Part shown: positions 25,755 to 35,253 of the stretch, one piece after another
Position numbering within the stretch: position 1 is the stretch's first letter
How the letters are laid out: each line of letters starts with the position of its first letter
Assembly (NCBI GenBank): GCA_028532915.1
Contig: JAQQAI010000004.1
Span: 1-52,391 of the forward strand
DNA length: 52,391 nt
Direction: 5' to 3'
DNA from: Sphaerochaetaceae bacterium
Lineage (GTDB): Bacteria; Spirochaetota; Spirochaetia; Sphaerochaetales; Sphaerochaetaceae
The notes under the pieces: generated by a model
Database searches by the model: none
What the model was told of the DNA's origin: nothing
What the model saw: only the letters and a program-made list of their open reading frames with translations
Translations under genes and position numbers: made by a program

Positions 25755-27137
25755 ATGGATAAACAACTGGAACTGCAGACAAAACCGATCGGCTCTCTGA
25801 TACTCCAATATTCCATACCGGCGGTCATAGCAATGATCGTCAATGCGATCTACAATATTGTAGACCGGATCTTCATTGGAAAATTCGCAGGAGAAAGTGC
25901 GCTGGCCAGTCTCACCATCGATTTCCCTCTGATGCTCATACTTTTCTCTTTTGCGACTTTGATCGGAGCAGGAGGAGCAGCTCTCTTTTCGATAAAACTT
26001 GGAGAAAAGGATATTAGAGCGGCAAACCTGTATTTTGCGAACACTGTAAGTTCGGGGATATTAGTCTCTACGGTTATGATTCTGACAGTCTTCTTTAATC
26101 TGGAACCGATTCTCTATCTTCTTGGGGCAACGGAGACTCTGATCGTGCAAAGTTCCGCCTACATGAGAATCATCCTGACAGGATTCATCTTCCAAAGTAT
26201 TTCGCTGGTATTGAACAATATGGTGAGAAACGAGGGTAATCCTCTGCTGTCGATGATCGCGATGCTCTCTTCCGCCGTTATCAACATCGCTTTGGATTTC
26301 GTTTTCATCGGCCTGATGGATATGGGAGTAGAAGGAGCCGCACTGGCTACGATCATCGGACAATTTTCCGGTTTCTGTCTTCTGGCAAGCTTCTATTTAA
26401 GAAAAAAATCGGTCATCTCAGTAACCTGGAAAGATTTTTTGATTCAGCCGAAGATCTTCGGAAAAATCGTCCTAATCGGATTTCCGACGTTTATCGGGAC
26501 CATCGGAACCAGCCTCTCGATGACATTTCTCAACCGGGGACTGAGCATATACGGAGGTGTGGCTGCGATAACTGCTATGGGAGCGATCAACAGTCTGTAC
26601 ACTTTCTTCATCATGCCCATGATGGGGATACAGCAGGGGGTCCAGCCGATTATGGGATATAATTACGGAGCCGAAGAATTCGGTAGAGTATCAAAAACAT
26701 TGAGATACTCCATCTTCGGTACTATACTGTTCTCTTCGGTCGTCTTTCTTCTGCTGTACATCTTTCCCAACACGGCAGTCTCTCTGTTTCTCAGTGAGGG
26801 GTCGGCTACCGTCGACGTTGCAGTGGAAGGTTTGCGCTACTATATTCTGATGCTGCCTCTTCTGGGAGTTAATCTGCTTTCGATTGCCTATTTCCAATCT
26901 ACTGCCAAAGGAAGGATAGCGATCATTCTCGGGCTGTTGAGACAATTTATCTTCCTTATTCCTCTTGTTCTGATCCTCCCGCTTCATTTCGACCTCACAG
27001 GTGTCTGGATAGCCACCCCGATAGCAGATGCCCTTGCGATCGCAGTCTCTCTTGCGGTACTTGCAGTCAGTGCCCGCAGGAATCTGAAGAGGACAGAGGT
27101 TTCAGCTGAGATAAGTCCTGCTGTACATGAAGCATGA
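25755..27137 (+). CDS. MATE-family multidrug efflux pump (MepA-like)
   Basis: A 460-residue, 12-helix inner-membrane antiporter. Typical MATE features are IGSLILQYSIPAVIAMIVNAIYNIVDRIFIGKFAG at the start, GAGGAALFSIKLG, the equivalent in the second half (MGAINSLYTFFIMPMMGIQQGVQPIMGYNYGA) and a short charged tail. The QGVQPIMGYNYGA motif is characteristic of the MepA-like subgroup. It is transcribed with the MarR gene that follows 60 bases later and from a promoter with two GTTAGAT operators. Substrates are likely cationic toxic compounds; the CrtI-like neighbour hints at a lipophilic one, but this is weak. Confidence 0.92.
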   Translation: MDKQLELQTKPIGSLILQYSIPAVIAMIVNAIYNIVDRIFIGKFAGESALASLTIDFPLMLILFSFATLIGAGGAALFSIKLGEKDIRAANLYFANTVSSGILVSTVMILTVFFNLEPILYLLGATETLIVQSSAYMRIILTGFIFQSISLVLNNMVRNEGNPLLSMIAMLSSAVINIALDFVFIGLMDMGVEGAALATIIGQFSGFCLLASFYLRKKSVISVTWKDFLIQPKIFGKIVLIGFPTFIGTIGTSLSMTFLNRGLSIYGGVAAITAMGAINSLYTFFIMPMMGIQQGVQPIMGYNYGAEEFGRVSKTLRYSIFGTILFSSVVFLLLYIFPNTAVSLFLSEGSATVDVAVEGLRYYILMLPLLGVNLLSIAYFQSTAKGRIAIILGLLRQFIFLIPLVLILPLHFDLTGVWIATPIADALAIAVSLAVLAVSARRNLKRTEVSAEISPAVHEA

Positions 27138-27197
27138 TAGGAAATGTGAAAAATGATGGCATTCTGTGGTATGCTGAGAGAAGAAAGGAAGGTGGTA

Positions 27198-27671
27198 ATG
27201 TATCCAAAAGAGTATTTCAGGACACTGTTCGATCTAAATAGAGATCTCTCGCAATTGTTTTTCAATGATTTTTTTGATTCCTTTCAATTTGAGGATTCAT
27301 TGAATCATACCCATATAAAGGCCCTCATGTTCATAAAATTCAACGAACCGTGTTCGATGTCGACAATAAGCGCTAAGGTCGCTCTTGAGAAAGGATCGTT
27401 CACAACAGTCTCTCACCATCTTATCCAGTCAGGATATATCGAAAAACAAAGAGATCAGGAAGATAAGCGGATCTCGCTTCTTCGACTGACCGAAAAAGGA
27501 AATAAGTTCGCTGAGGAATTCGCAGATCAACATTTGGAGTATGTGAAGCGGGTTATAGGAGTTCTTGACGAACCTCTTCAGACAAGATATCTCGACCTGG
27601 TCGAGCAGCTCATCGGATTGAACAACCAGATCAAATCGAAGCTGAGCACATCGAAAACTTCTAAATGCTAA
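27198..27671 (+). CDS. MarR-family transcriptional repressor (MepR-like)
   Basis: A winged-helix protein with CSMSTISAKVALEKGSFTTVSHHLIQSGYIEKQRDQEDKRISLLRLTEKGNKF, which contains the recognition helix and the D-x-R wing (DKR). It should repress the pump operon in which it is encoded through the two GTTAGAT sites upstream. ATG 27198 follows GGAAGGTGG; an in-frame ATG at 27153 would add 15 residues with no family likeness. Confidence 0.87.
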   Translation: MYPKEYFRTLFDLNRDLSQLFFNDFFDSFQFEDSLNHTHIKALMFIKFNEPCSMSTISAKVALEKGSFTTVSHHLIQSGYIEKQRDQEDKRISLLRLTEKGNKFAEEFADQHLEYVKRVIGVLDEPLQTRYLDLVEQLIGLNNQIKSKLSTSKTSKC

Positions 27672-27779
27672 AAAGGCACCCTTCCGGTACATGAAATGTA
27701 TTGACCTCTGTCCGATCGGGTAAAGGTGAGAGAAAATCTCCTACTTGACCAAAGTCCGCTTCACCTTCACACTGACATC

Positions 27780-28391
27780 ATGAAAGTATTAGGTATCATT
27801 GGAAGCAAGAGAAAAAAAGGTAATACGACGATACTGGTCAATCAGGCTCTCAAGCCGTTCATCGAGAACGGAGATACATGCGAAGTGATTCATCTGGGAT
27901 CTCTCACTTTTGAAGGGTGTTACGGATGTGAAGGATGTGCAAAGACGAACAAATGCGTCCTGAAAGATGATATGCAGCCGCTATATACCAAATTACGGGA
28001 AGCTGACGCTGTGATTTTGGGCTCTCCCACCTATTTTTACAACATGTCATCCGATATGAAAAAGTTCATAGACCGATGCTACTGTTTCTGTACCTTCTCG
28101 GATGATGACAGGTCTCAGTGGATAAGTGAATTCGAGAACGGAAAACCAAAGTATGCGGGAATCATCGCAGTATGCGAACAGAACTCTGTCGATGATATGG
28201 GGTATACTGCGATCGCAATGAAAGATGCCTGGCGCTCTCTGGGGTTTAGGAATGTGTTCGTTCAGGGAGCTCTTAAAGCCTTCAGACCGGGTGAGATAAA
28301 CTCACAGCCGGATCAGGTGGAAGCAGCCTATAAAAACGGGGTAAGACTGAGAGAGACTGTAAAACTTGCCCGAAAGGCCGTCAAAGACTGA
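27780..28391 (+). CDS. Flavodoxin-fold NAD(P)H oxidoreductase with Fe-S-type Cys motif
   Basis: MKVLGIIGSKRKKGNTTILV is the FMN phosphate loop, and LGSPTYFYNMSSDMKKFIDRC is the second flavin loop. Between them GCYGCEGCAKTNKCVLKDDM has cysteines spaced C-x2-C-x2-C-x5-C, the compact motif of archaeal-type iron-sulfur flavoproteins that hold a 4Fe-4S cluster. Such proteins carry electrons for oxidative-stress or quinone/nitro reduction. The start is placed at 27780 because the flavin loop begins there, although no clear ribosome site precedes it; an upstream GTG at 27726 would add 18 residues unlike the family. It may be cotranscribed with marR, 108 bases away. Confidence 0.83.
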   Translation: MKVLGIIGSKRKKGNTTILVNQALKPFIENGDTCEVIHLGSLTFEGCYGCEGCAKTNKCVLKDDMQPLYTKLREADAVILGSPTYFYNMSSDMKKFIDRCYCFCTFSDDDRSQWISEFENGKPKYAGIIAVCEQNSVDDMGYTAIAMKDAWRSLGFRNVFVQGALKAFRPGEINSQPDQVEAAYKNGVRLRETVKLARKAVKD

Positions 28392-28404
28392 AATTGGTTC
28401 CTTT

Positions 28405-31116
28405 TTAAGTAAGATCCTGATCAGCAAGGAAACTGATGAATTTCTTCGCGAGGTCAGGGTCGAACTGAATGCCGGAAAAGGCTTTTATCTCCTGAGATGC
28501 CTTTCTGTATCTTTCCTTCTCTGTGCCTTCCATCCTGGACAGGATTCTGTCAAACGATTCGATGATTGAGAGGATGCGGGCTATGAACGGAATCTGCTCT
28601 CCTTTCAGACCTCTCGGATACCCCGTTCCATCCCATCGCTCATGATGGCTGTATACGAGATCGGCAAGATCGAGGGTGTCATCGAACAGTTCCAGAATTC
28701 TGAATCCTATCACAGGATGCTGCGTCATCAGAAGGAATTCCTCTTCCGTCAGAGGATCTTTATCAAGAAGCTCTTTTCCCAGAGTAATCTTTCCGATGTC
28801 ATGAAAATAAGCGGATCTGGTAAGAATGCTGAGATCAGTCTCCGAGAGCTTCAGATACCGGCCGAAATTCAGACTGGTGTCTCTCACGAACACGGAATGC
28901 TGCTTTTCTCTCAGACTCATCGAATGCAGTGAATTCTGGACGTTCAGAATGATAGCCTGATCCACCTGCTTGCGTCTTTTGGCCTTATCTATATACATGT
29001 CATTCTCAGCACGGGCGAACAATTCCTGAATCTTCTCGTCAGAATCTCTCCTTGTAGCATATCCGAGTGATATGCTGCACTTGACCGCTTCAACTTTGGC
29101 TGTCGAGAACCCTTTTCTGATCGTCTCGATAATCTGTTCAGCCTGTTTCTCGTCTGTCTTAGGCAGCAGAAGAAGGAACTCGTCTCCGCCGATGCGGGCG
29201 ATCCGGTCTTCCGGTCTGCTCGAATCTTTGAGAATCTGAGCCGCCTTTCTTATCAGTTTATCTCCTGCCGGATGACCGAAGATATCGTTTGTCAGTTTAA
29301 GTCCGTTGAGGTCTCCGAATATGATCGAAAGAGGATAGTTCTCCTCGATATCTATGGAAGGAAGAGATTCTTCCATGCACCCTCTATTGTGGAGTCCCGT
29401 CAGATAATCATGACATCTCAGATACTCTATCTGGGATTCCTGATCCTTCTTTGAGGTGATGTCATTGAAGGTGATTACGCCTCCGACCAGAACCCCGTCT
29501 CTCACCTGAGGATAGGAATGATACGATACGGCAAAAGACGTCCCGTCTGTTTTCCAGAACACCTCATCTTCGCTATTATAGCCTTCTCCGGTTCTCACCG
29601 ACTGATATATTCTGCACTCCTTTTGAGGAAATGGAGTTCCGTCTGCATAACTGTGGTGAAACAGCTCATGCACATCTTTGCCGAGAAGCTCTGCCTGACT
29701 GGCAAAACCGAGCATTTTCAGAGCACTGACATTGCAGAATGTGCACCTCCCATCCAGATCGATACCGTAGATCCCTTCTGCAGTAGAATCCAGCAGCAGC
29801 TGCAGCCGGTTTCTGCTCTCATCAAGATCCTTGTTTGCCTGATTGAGCCGGTGAGTCCTGTCTTCCACACTCGTTTCCAGATTCTGAATAAGATACTGAA
29901 GGTTGTCGGCAATGCTGTTGACTGTCTTTGAAATATAGCCTATCTCATCGCCCCGTTTTACCTCTACCCTACGGGAGAGATCACCTGAGGCTATCGAATC
30001 GGCTACCTGTACAAGATTATCTATGGGAAGGAACAGTTTCCTCGCCACGAGGTAGATAATAACGACCGAGATGACCAGCATCAAAACCATCAGGACTATT
30101 GTCAGGTTGATGCTTTCGAACATTTCAGACATCAGAAATCTTTCAGGGATGACGGAGAAAACCAGCCAATTAAGCCCTTCGATATCTATCTCATGCACGT
30201 TCACATACACACGCCTTCCGTCATGGGTTACCATAAAATCTTCACTATCTGAATGGGAGAGATACTGCGAGTAGATCGCATTGATCTCATCATCCTTCAG
30301 ATCGTTTATGTAGTTTCGTTTGAGGGATCCGTTCTGGAGAACCAGAAAGTTATCATAATCCATTGAATTAGCGACAAGATAACCGGTCTGCTTCTCGATG
30401 ATAAGGGAGTACCCGTCATATGGATTCACAGCATCTTTCAGATATGAACCGATATCGGAGAGGAGCATGTGTGTACCCAGAACACCTTTGAGAGATCCGG
30501 TATCATCATAGATCGGACGGGCGGCAGAGACTGCGAGGTCATCCATGACAAAATGTCTGTATAGCGGTGAAAAAGATGCTCCTTCGGCCGAGACAGCGGC
30601 TTTGTACCATGCCCGGGTTCTGGGATCGAATTTGCCGAACCTGCCGGAGAGAGCTCCCGCCGAATAATCGTCATTCACCGAATAGTACCACGACTCTCCT
30701 TTGGTAGATTCGTTGTTCCTCATGATCTCGATCACCCCGTCAGGATTCCTTCTCGCTCCGTAGTATTCGCCATCCTCGGTACCGTAACTGAAGCTGTAGA
30801 TCTGTTCATCCAAAGTTGTAAGGGTTCCGACGAAGAACCGCTCACGCATGATCTCGTTCTCGATGTTGAGAATTCCGCCGGATATCAGCTTCTCGTTCGA
30901 CTGATTGACCTGTAAAGGAATTTCCATGAAAGTTTCGATGTTCTGGTAGATCTTCTGATTTATGCTCGAAGTGATCTTTCGCATAGACAGTTCTGCCGAG
31001 GAATGCCATCTGGAAAACAGGACTGTGGTGATACTCAGAATCGACAACAGCATGATAATCAGGAACACTATGGTCATCACACTCCTGATCGAAAACACCT
31101 TCCTATTCTCATCCAT
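28405..31116 (-). CDS. Membrane c-di-GMP enzyme: Cache-HAMP-PAS-GGDEF-HD-GYP
   Basis: A signal-anchor helix (about 10-35), a periplasmic Cache-type sensor (about 40-325), a second helix (about 335-358), HAMP (about 360-412), a coiled linker, PAS (about 425-540), GGDEF (about 555-715) with an intact RIGGDEF (GGDEF at 643-647), and HD-GYP (about 730-890) with YFHDIGKI (His772-Asp773), HHERWDGTGYP (GYP 832-834) and all metal-site motifs. Both the cyclase and the phosphodiesterase look catalytically competent, so output should depend on the Cache/PAS signal. ATG 31116 has AGGTGGG upstream and lies one base past the stop of the preceding gene; a longer ATG at 31194 would run back into that gene. 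Confidence 0.9.
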   Translation of the reverse strand: MDENRKVFSIRSVMTIVFLIIMLLSILSITTVLFSRWHSSAELSMRKITSSINQKIYQNIETFMEIPLQVNQSNEKLISGGILNIENEIMRERFFVGTLTTLDEQIYSFSYGTEDGEYYGARRNPDGVIEIMRNNESTKGESWYYSVNDDYSAGALSGRFGKFDPRTRAWYKAAVSAEGASFSPLYRHFVMDDLAVSAARPIYDDTGSLKGVLGTHMLLSDIGSYLKDAVNPYDGYSLIIEKQTGYLVANSMDYDNFLVLQNGSLKRNYINDLKDDEINAIYSQYLSHSDSEDFMVTHDGRRVYVNVHEIDIEGLNWLVFSVIPERFLMSEMFESINLTIVLMVLMLVISVVIIYLVARKLFLPIDNLVQVADSIASGDLSRRVEVKRGDEIGYISKTVNSIADNLQYLIQNLETSVEDRTHRLNQANKDLDESRNRLQLLLDSTAEGIYGIDLDGRCTFCNVSALKMLGFASQAELLGKDVHELFHHSYADGTPFPQKECRIYQSVRTGEGYNSEDEVFWKTDGTSFAVSYHSYPQVRDGVLVGGVITFNDITSKKDQESQIEYLRCHDYLTGLHNRGCMEESLPSIDIEENYPLSIIFGDLNGLKLTNDIFGHPAGDKLIRKAAQILKDSSRPEDRIARIGGDEFLLLLPKTDEKQAEQIIETIRKGFSTAKVEAVKCSISLGYATRRDSDEKIQELFARAENDMYIDKAKRRKQVDQAIILNVQNSLHSMSLREKQHSVFVRDTSLNFGRYLKLSETDLSILTRSAYFHDIGKITLGKELLDKDPLTEEEFLLMTQHPVIGFRILELFDDTLDLADLVYSHHERWDGTGYPRGLKGEQIPFIARILSIIESFDRILSRMEGTEKERYRKASQEIKAFSGIQFDPDLAKKFISFLADQDLT

Positions 31117-31117
31117 A

Positions 31118-33625
31118 CTATTTCCCACCTTTCTTTTCATGATACGCTCCGGGGGCATATTCCCTGACGAATTGAAGCGCTTCGGTCTCTCCAAGAGGTC
31201 TGCTGATCAGATATCCTTGAATGCAGTCACAACCGTGACGTTCAAGATAGGCTCTCTGCCTGTCGTGTTCTACCCCTTCGGCAACGATACTGTGACCGAG
31301 TTTATGTCCCATCGAGATGATATCCGATGTGATAGTCTGTTCATCTTCAAGTAAAAGGAGCTTGTCGATGAAAAGCTTATCAATCTTCAGAAAATTTACA
31401 TTCAGTTCCCTTTCTCTTGCAAGAGAGGAATAACCGGTTCCGAAATCATCGAGTGCGATACGTATTCCCGTCTCCCTCAGCCTGTTAAGTATACTATTAA
31501 TTCTCTCAAAATCCAACGCAAATACAGATTCTGTTATCTCGATTATCACGGCTTCGTGATCAATTTTCATCGAATCTATCAGAGAAAGAAGATAATCTAT
31601 GAAGTCTTTATGAAGCAGCTGAATGACCGAGATGTTTATTGAAATGGAAATGGAACCGAGTCCTTCTTCTTTCAATGAAGAGAGAAACTCAAGAGACTTT
31701 TTTATGATCTTTTTCCCGAGAGGGATGATCAGTTTCGTTTTCTCGGCAATCGGGATAAATTCTACCGGGGAGACAAGTCCGACATGTTCACTTTCGAAGC
31801 GTGCAAGAGCCTCGAATGAGACGATTCTGTCTGAACTCAACTCTACTATCGGCTGGAAGAGAAGATAGAGTCTTTCGGGACGACTGCCTGAAGCGACCTC
31901 CATCATGCCCTCGGTGATCTTTTCTTCACGATCGATGACAGCCTCCATCCGCTCATCGAAAAAGAGATAGGGAACGTGTGCCTTGTGCCCATCTTTCAAA
32001 GCTCTTTCGCTCGCTCCCATACTGTACCGCAGAAGATGCTCGACATCAGAGTTCGTATAAGACTGCAGCTCGACCACTCCCAAACCCCAGTTCACTCTCT
32101 CTTTCGCCAGAAGAGATTCCAATGTATCAGAAAGCCTGATACACATCTGTCTGAGAGAATTCTGTGTACCGTAGTTTCTGATATAGAATATAAAACGGTA
32201 TTCATAGGCATGAAATATCTGGCAGTCTTCATGGCATATTTTCTTGAGCTCTGAGGTGGTACTTTTGATGAGGTTATGGGAATACTGGAATCCGAAGATC
32301 ATGCTCAGCGAATGCATCGGACTCAGATCGAGTGAAATAAGAGCCGCCTGATTTTCCTTCTGACGGACTTCAAGCAGCTTCTTCAGATAATTGAGATTAT
32401 ACAGTCCGGTCCAGGCATCATGATTGTTCCGGTACAGCAGTTCCTGTTCAAACTTCTTTCTGTCGGAAATATCGAGAACTATTCCTTCAAGTGCGATGAC
32501 CCTGCCGTCTCTGTCACGTATGGCCTGCCCCATTTCCCACACCCATTTCACAATTCCGTCTGCCGTGCGAATCTGATATTCTGCCCTGAACGGTTTATTC
32601 TCGGCAATGACCTCTTCCCATCTATCCCAGATTCCTTTGCGGTAACGGGGCAGTATCAGCTCACTGAAAGCTACGGTATGGTTGTTCAGAAGATCGGAAG
32701 GTTTATAGCCTGTCAGCTCGTAACATCCCTCCGAGATGAACTTCATCGTCCAGTACTGGTCATAGTCACACCGGTACGCTACTCCGGGGAAATTAGAAAG
32801 GAGCATAGCTTTGCTCCGCTCACTCTCTTTGAGCGCGTGTTCTATTTCTTTTCTCTGAGTGATATCCTGAATGATACAGACATGGTTCTGCGACGAAGAT
32901 TCTATACCCTCCACTTTGGTCACTATCATATGGACCCAGACAAGAGAACCGTCCGGACGTACATATCGTTTATCCATGGAGTAACTGGAGATATCACCGG
33001 CTCCCAGTCTTCTCGACTTTTCAGTCTCCCTGAGCATATCTTCCGGATAGGTGATCTTCATCCATCCCATTCTTCTCAGTTCGTTCTCGCTCCAGCCGGT
33101 GATCTTCTCATACATTGGATTCACATTCAGAATATTAGAATCTTCATCTTCCGCCGGTTCCTTCCATGACCCTATAGCAATGCCCACCGGAGCCTGCAGA
33201 AAAAAGATCTCGATCAGCTGCTGATTCTCTTTCTTATTCTTGACCAGAGCCCTGATATTCACAAGTTCAAGATGCATATCTAGTCTTGCCTTGACTATCT
33301 CTTTGCTGAGAGGACGTACCAGGCAGTCTGCAGATCCCAGACGGACAGCTTCAGTCTCATCCTCATCATGATCTTTACGGGTAAGAAACAGTATCTGAAG
33401 GTCTTTACCCGAAGGTCCTGATTTGATCTTCTCGAAGATCGAAGGGGCATTAGGACCGCAAAGTTCAAAATCGACGATCACTACTTTTATGTTCTTATCG
33501 GTGCCGATCAGTTCAATAGCCCTGTCCGGGTCACTCACAGATTGTATGAACACAGAGTCACAGGCCTCTCTGATCATCTCAATATCCGGCTGAGAAGAGC
33601 TGACTGTCAAAATACTGTAGGCCAT
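31118..33625 (-). CDS. c-di-GMP phosphodiesterase: receiver-PAS-PAS-degenerate GGDEF-EAL
   Basis: Residues 1-120 form a CheY-like receiver with a candidate phospho-Asp in VVIVDFELCGPN. Two PAS/PAC domains follow (about 135-265 and 270-395). A GGDEF domain (about 405-570) has lost its active site: the GGDEF position reads AYEYRF. The EAL domain (about 585-825) is intact: SFEALARFE (605-611), INIS, ITES, IALDDFGTGYSS (Asp726-Asp727), AEGVE and QGY. It should hydrolyse c-di-GMP, with the dead GGDEF acting as a GTP sensor or scaffold. It has no membrane segment, so it is cytoplasmic. GGAG precedes the ATG. It is cotranscribed with the downstream membrane enzyme, one base apart. Confidence 0.9.
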   Translation of the reverse strand: MAYSILTVSSSQPDIEMIREACDSVFIQSVSDPDRAIELIGTDKNIKVVIVDFELCGPNAPSIFEKIKSGPSGKDLQILFLTRKDHDEDETEAVRLGSADCLVRPLSKEIVKARLDMHLELVNIRALVKNKKENQQLIEIFFLQAPVGIAIGSWKEPAEDEDSNILNVNPMYEKITGWSENELRRMGWMKITYPEDMLRETEKSRRLGAGDISSYSMDKRYVRPDGSLVWVHMIVTKVEGIESSSQNHVCIIQDITQRKEIEHALKESERSKAMLLSNFPGVAYRCDYDQYWTMKFISEGCYELTGYKPSDLLNNHTVAFSELILPRYRKGIWDRWEEVIAENKPFRAEYQIRTADGIVKWVWEMGQAIRDRDGRVIALEGIVLDISDRKKFEQELLYRNNHDAWTGLYNLNYLKKLLEVRQKENQAALISLDLSPMHSLSMIFGFQYSHNLIKSTTSELKKICHEDCQIFHAYEYRFIFYIRNYGTQNSLRQMCIRLSDTLESLLAKERVNWGLGVVELQSYTNSDVEHLLRYSMGASERALKDGHKAHVPYLFFDERMEAVIDREEKITEGMMEVASGSRPERLYLLFQPIVELSSDRIVSFEALARFESEHVGLVSPVEFIPIAEKTKLIIPLGKKIIKKSLEFLSSLKEEGLGSISISINISVIQLLHKDFIDYLLSLIDSMKIDHEAVIIEITESVFALDFERINSILNRLRETGIRIALDDFGTGYSSLARERELNVNFLKIDKLFIDKLLLLEDEQTITSDIISMGHKLGHSIVAEGVEHDRQRAYLERHGCDCIQGYLISRPLGETEALQFVREYAPGAYHEKKGGK

Positions 33626-33763
33626 CGTATCTCCATGTTCTATATCCCTTTTCAGAGAAAATCACTGATCGACAGATGAAACTGATTCTGCACAGAACCT
33701 TACACCCCCACCATTTTGATGATATGATCAGGGAAGAATTATATCAGTCAATGAATAATTATA

Positions 33764-33822
33764 AAAGTGTTGAGCTCTTTTGTCGAGAAAAGGACACTTT
33801 AAAAGATTCATTATATGAATCT
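33764..33822 (+). other. Two successive hairpins in the DUF2200 leader
   Basis: AAAGTGT (33764-33770) pairs with ACACTTT (33794-33800), with CTTTT/AAAAG pairing inside it. Directly after comes AGATTCA-TTATA-TGAATCT (33804-33822), a perfect 7-bp stem. They lie 45-100 bases before the DUF2200 start. No T-run follows, so they are not plain terminators; they could be operators or RNA structure. Confidence 0.4.
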
Positions 33823-33866
33823 GGTATATCACTTCAAAGATCATCCGGTAAAAAGGAGATAATTCA

Positions 33867-34217
33867 ATGAAAGAGCACAAGATATTCTCGATGAGTTTCT
33901 CGAGTGTCTACCCGCACTATATCGCGAAGGCGGAAAAGAAAGGAAGAAACAGGTCGGAAGTCGACAGAATCATATGCTGGCTCACCGGATACGATGAGAA
34001 AGGTCTGACAAAGCAGCTCGAGAGCAACTGTTCGTTCCGGACTTTCTTTGCTGAAGCACCCCTCATGAATCCTAAAAGAGTATTCATCACGGGAACCATC
34101 TGCAACGTCAAAATCGAACAGATCACCGATCCGCTGATGAAGGAAATCAGGTATCTCGACAAACTGATAGATGAGCTGGCAAAAGGTAAACCCCTCGACA
34201 GAATATTAAGAAAATGA
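33867..34217 (+). CDS. DUF2200 family protein
   Basis: A 116-residue protein of the well-conserved but uncharacterised DUF2200 family. Recognised by [52 protein letters not shown] and [27 protein letters not shown]. It is cytoplasmic, with no signal or membrane segment. The function is unknown. AAAAAGGAGA lies ahead of the ATG. It stands alone, divergent from the c-di-GMP operon and convergent with the next gene, and its leader has two hairpins. Confidence 0.85.
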   Translation: MKEHKIFSMSFSSVYPHYIAKAEKKGRNRSEVDRIICWLTGYDEKGLTKQLESNCSFRTFFAEAPLMNPKRVFITGTICNVKIEQITDPLMKEIRYLDKLIDELAKGKPLDRILRK

Positions 34218-34241
34218 CATCTTCTCCCTGCAGAAAATATA

Positions 34242-35138
34242 CTATATCATGTTCCCTATTTCGGGGATATAGGAGAACGTAAGAGCCATCACATCATTTT
34301 GGACACCTTCATCGCAGGTGTATCTTCCTGATGAGACAGGATTATTGTTTTCATCGATATACAGACCGCTTTTTCCTCTCATCCGGGATGAGACGGCAGC
34401 ATATGTATAGGTTCCGGCCATTGCCGATGCCGTGATAGACTTCTTCGATTTCAGTGCGTACATCTTCTTCATCAGGCTGCTGACATCAGGATACCGGGAT
34501 ATGTCGATCTTGACGTTTGTGACCCGGATGCAGTTGCATGTGACCGGAGAGTTTTCTAATCTCCGCCTCAGGTGATAGGTATAGATGATCTGGGCCTTTT
34601 TCGACTGATAATAAGCATTTGATACAGAAAATCTTCTCCTGCGGAATTCGGGGTCATACAGATCAACCTTCATAAATGGTTTCATGATGAGCCCTTTTGA
34701 TGCGACAGTGATGATCCTTCCTTCCTCCGACCGCTTCAAGCTGTTCAAAAGCAGCTCGGTGAGCAGTACCGGCCCGATATGATTGGTAGCCCAGATACTT
34801 TCGATGCCCTCTTCGGTATAGACCGGCTTCTTCCTCGATATATCGAAGTCGGCAGCATTGTGAATGAGCACATCGATGACACCATGCTCACGAGTCACAG
34901 AGTCGGCGAATTTCCTGACGGAGCTCATAAGACTCATATCGACGATCATAAGCTCCACAGATCTTTGCGGGCTCTCATCAAGGATCCTTTTCAGAGCAGC
35001 CTCTCCCCGTTCTCTTGAACGGCAGGCCAAAACCACATGAAACCCCTCATCTGCGATCTGCACGGCAGCCTCGAAACCGATACCGGAATTCGCTCCGGTG
35101 ATGATACAGACTTTTTTATCCATATCGATATTGTACAT
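34242..35138 (-). CDS. Short-chain dehydrogenase/reductase
   Basis: A classical SDR: cofactor motif TGANSGIG at the N-terminus, a structural HNAA (in LIHNAADF), catalytic Ser in ITVASKG and Tyr-x3-Lys in YYQSKKA. It resembles the retinol dehydrogenase/protochlorophyllide-reductase-like SDRs with an extended C-terminus. The R in CRSRERGEA after beta-2 favours NADPH. The substrate is unknown. It is transcribed divergently from a TetR gene whose operator lies in the shared 115-base gap, so it is a likely target of that regulator. The start could be ATG 35138 or ATG 35123; neither has a good ribosome site. Confidence 0.82.
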   Translation of the reverse strand: MYNIDMDKKVCIITGANSGIGFEAAVQIADEGFHVVLACRSRERGEAALKRILDESPQRSVELMIVDMSLMSSVRKFADSVTREHGVIDVLIHNAADFDISRKKPVYTEEGIESIWATNHIGPVLLTELLLNSLKRSEEGRIITVASKGLIMKPFMKVDLYDPEFRRRRFSVSNAYYQSKKAQIIYTYHLRRRLENSPVTCNCIRVTNVKIDISRYPDVSSLMKKMYALKSKKSITASAMAGTYTYAAVSSRMRGKSGLYIDENNNPVSSGRYTCDEGVQNDVMALTFSYIPEIGNMI

Positions 35139-35218
35139 GGAAACAAGGACCTATTCCAAGAAGAGATTTCTAATAATTCCCCTTGACGATACCATGTATT
35201 ATAACAATATTGTAATCA

Positions 35219-35237
35219 ATTAGGACGGTCGTCCGAA
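35219..35237. promoter_or_regulatory. TetR-type operator
   Basis: GGACGGTCGTCC (35223-35234) is a palindrome with GGACG/CGTCC arms and TT/AA further out. It lies between the SDR and tetR starts, 20-31 bases before the tetR ATG and downstream of a TTGACG box (35183-35188). Position and form suit a TetR autoregulatory site. Confidence 0.6.
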
Positions 35238-35253
35238 TTAAGGTGGTAAACAG

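Noticed and set aside
32420-33169. 249-codon open frame antisense to the EAL gene
   Set aside because: It lies opposite well-conserved PAS and GGDEF-like coding sequence, has no ribosome site and no family likeness.
33676-33870. 64-codon open frame whose stop overlaps the DUF2200 start (ATGA)
   Set aside because: No ribosome site before its ATG, no recognisable domain, and it runs through two hairpins. The overlap is probably chance.
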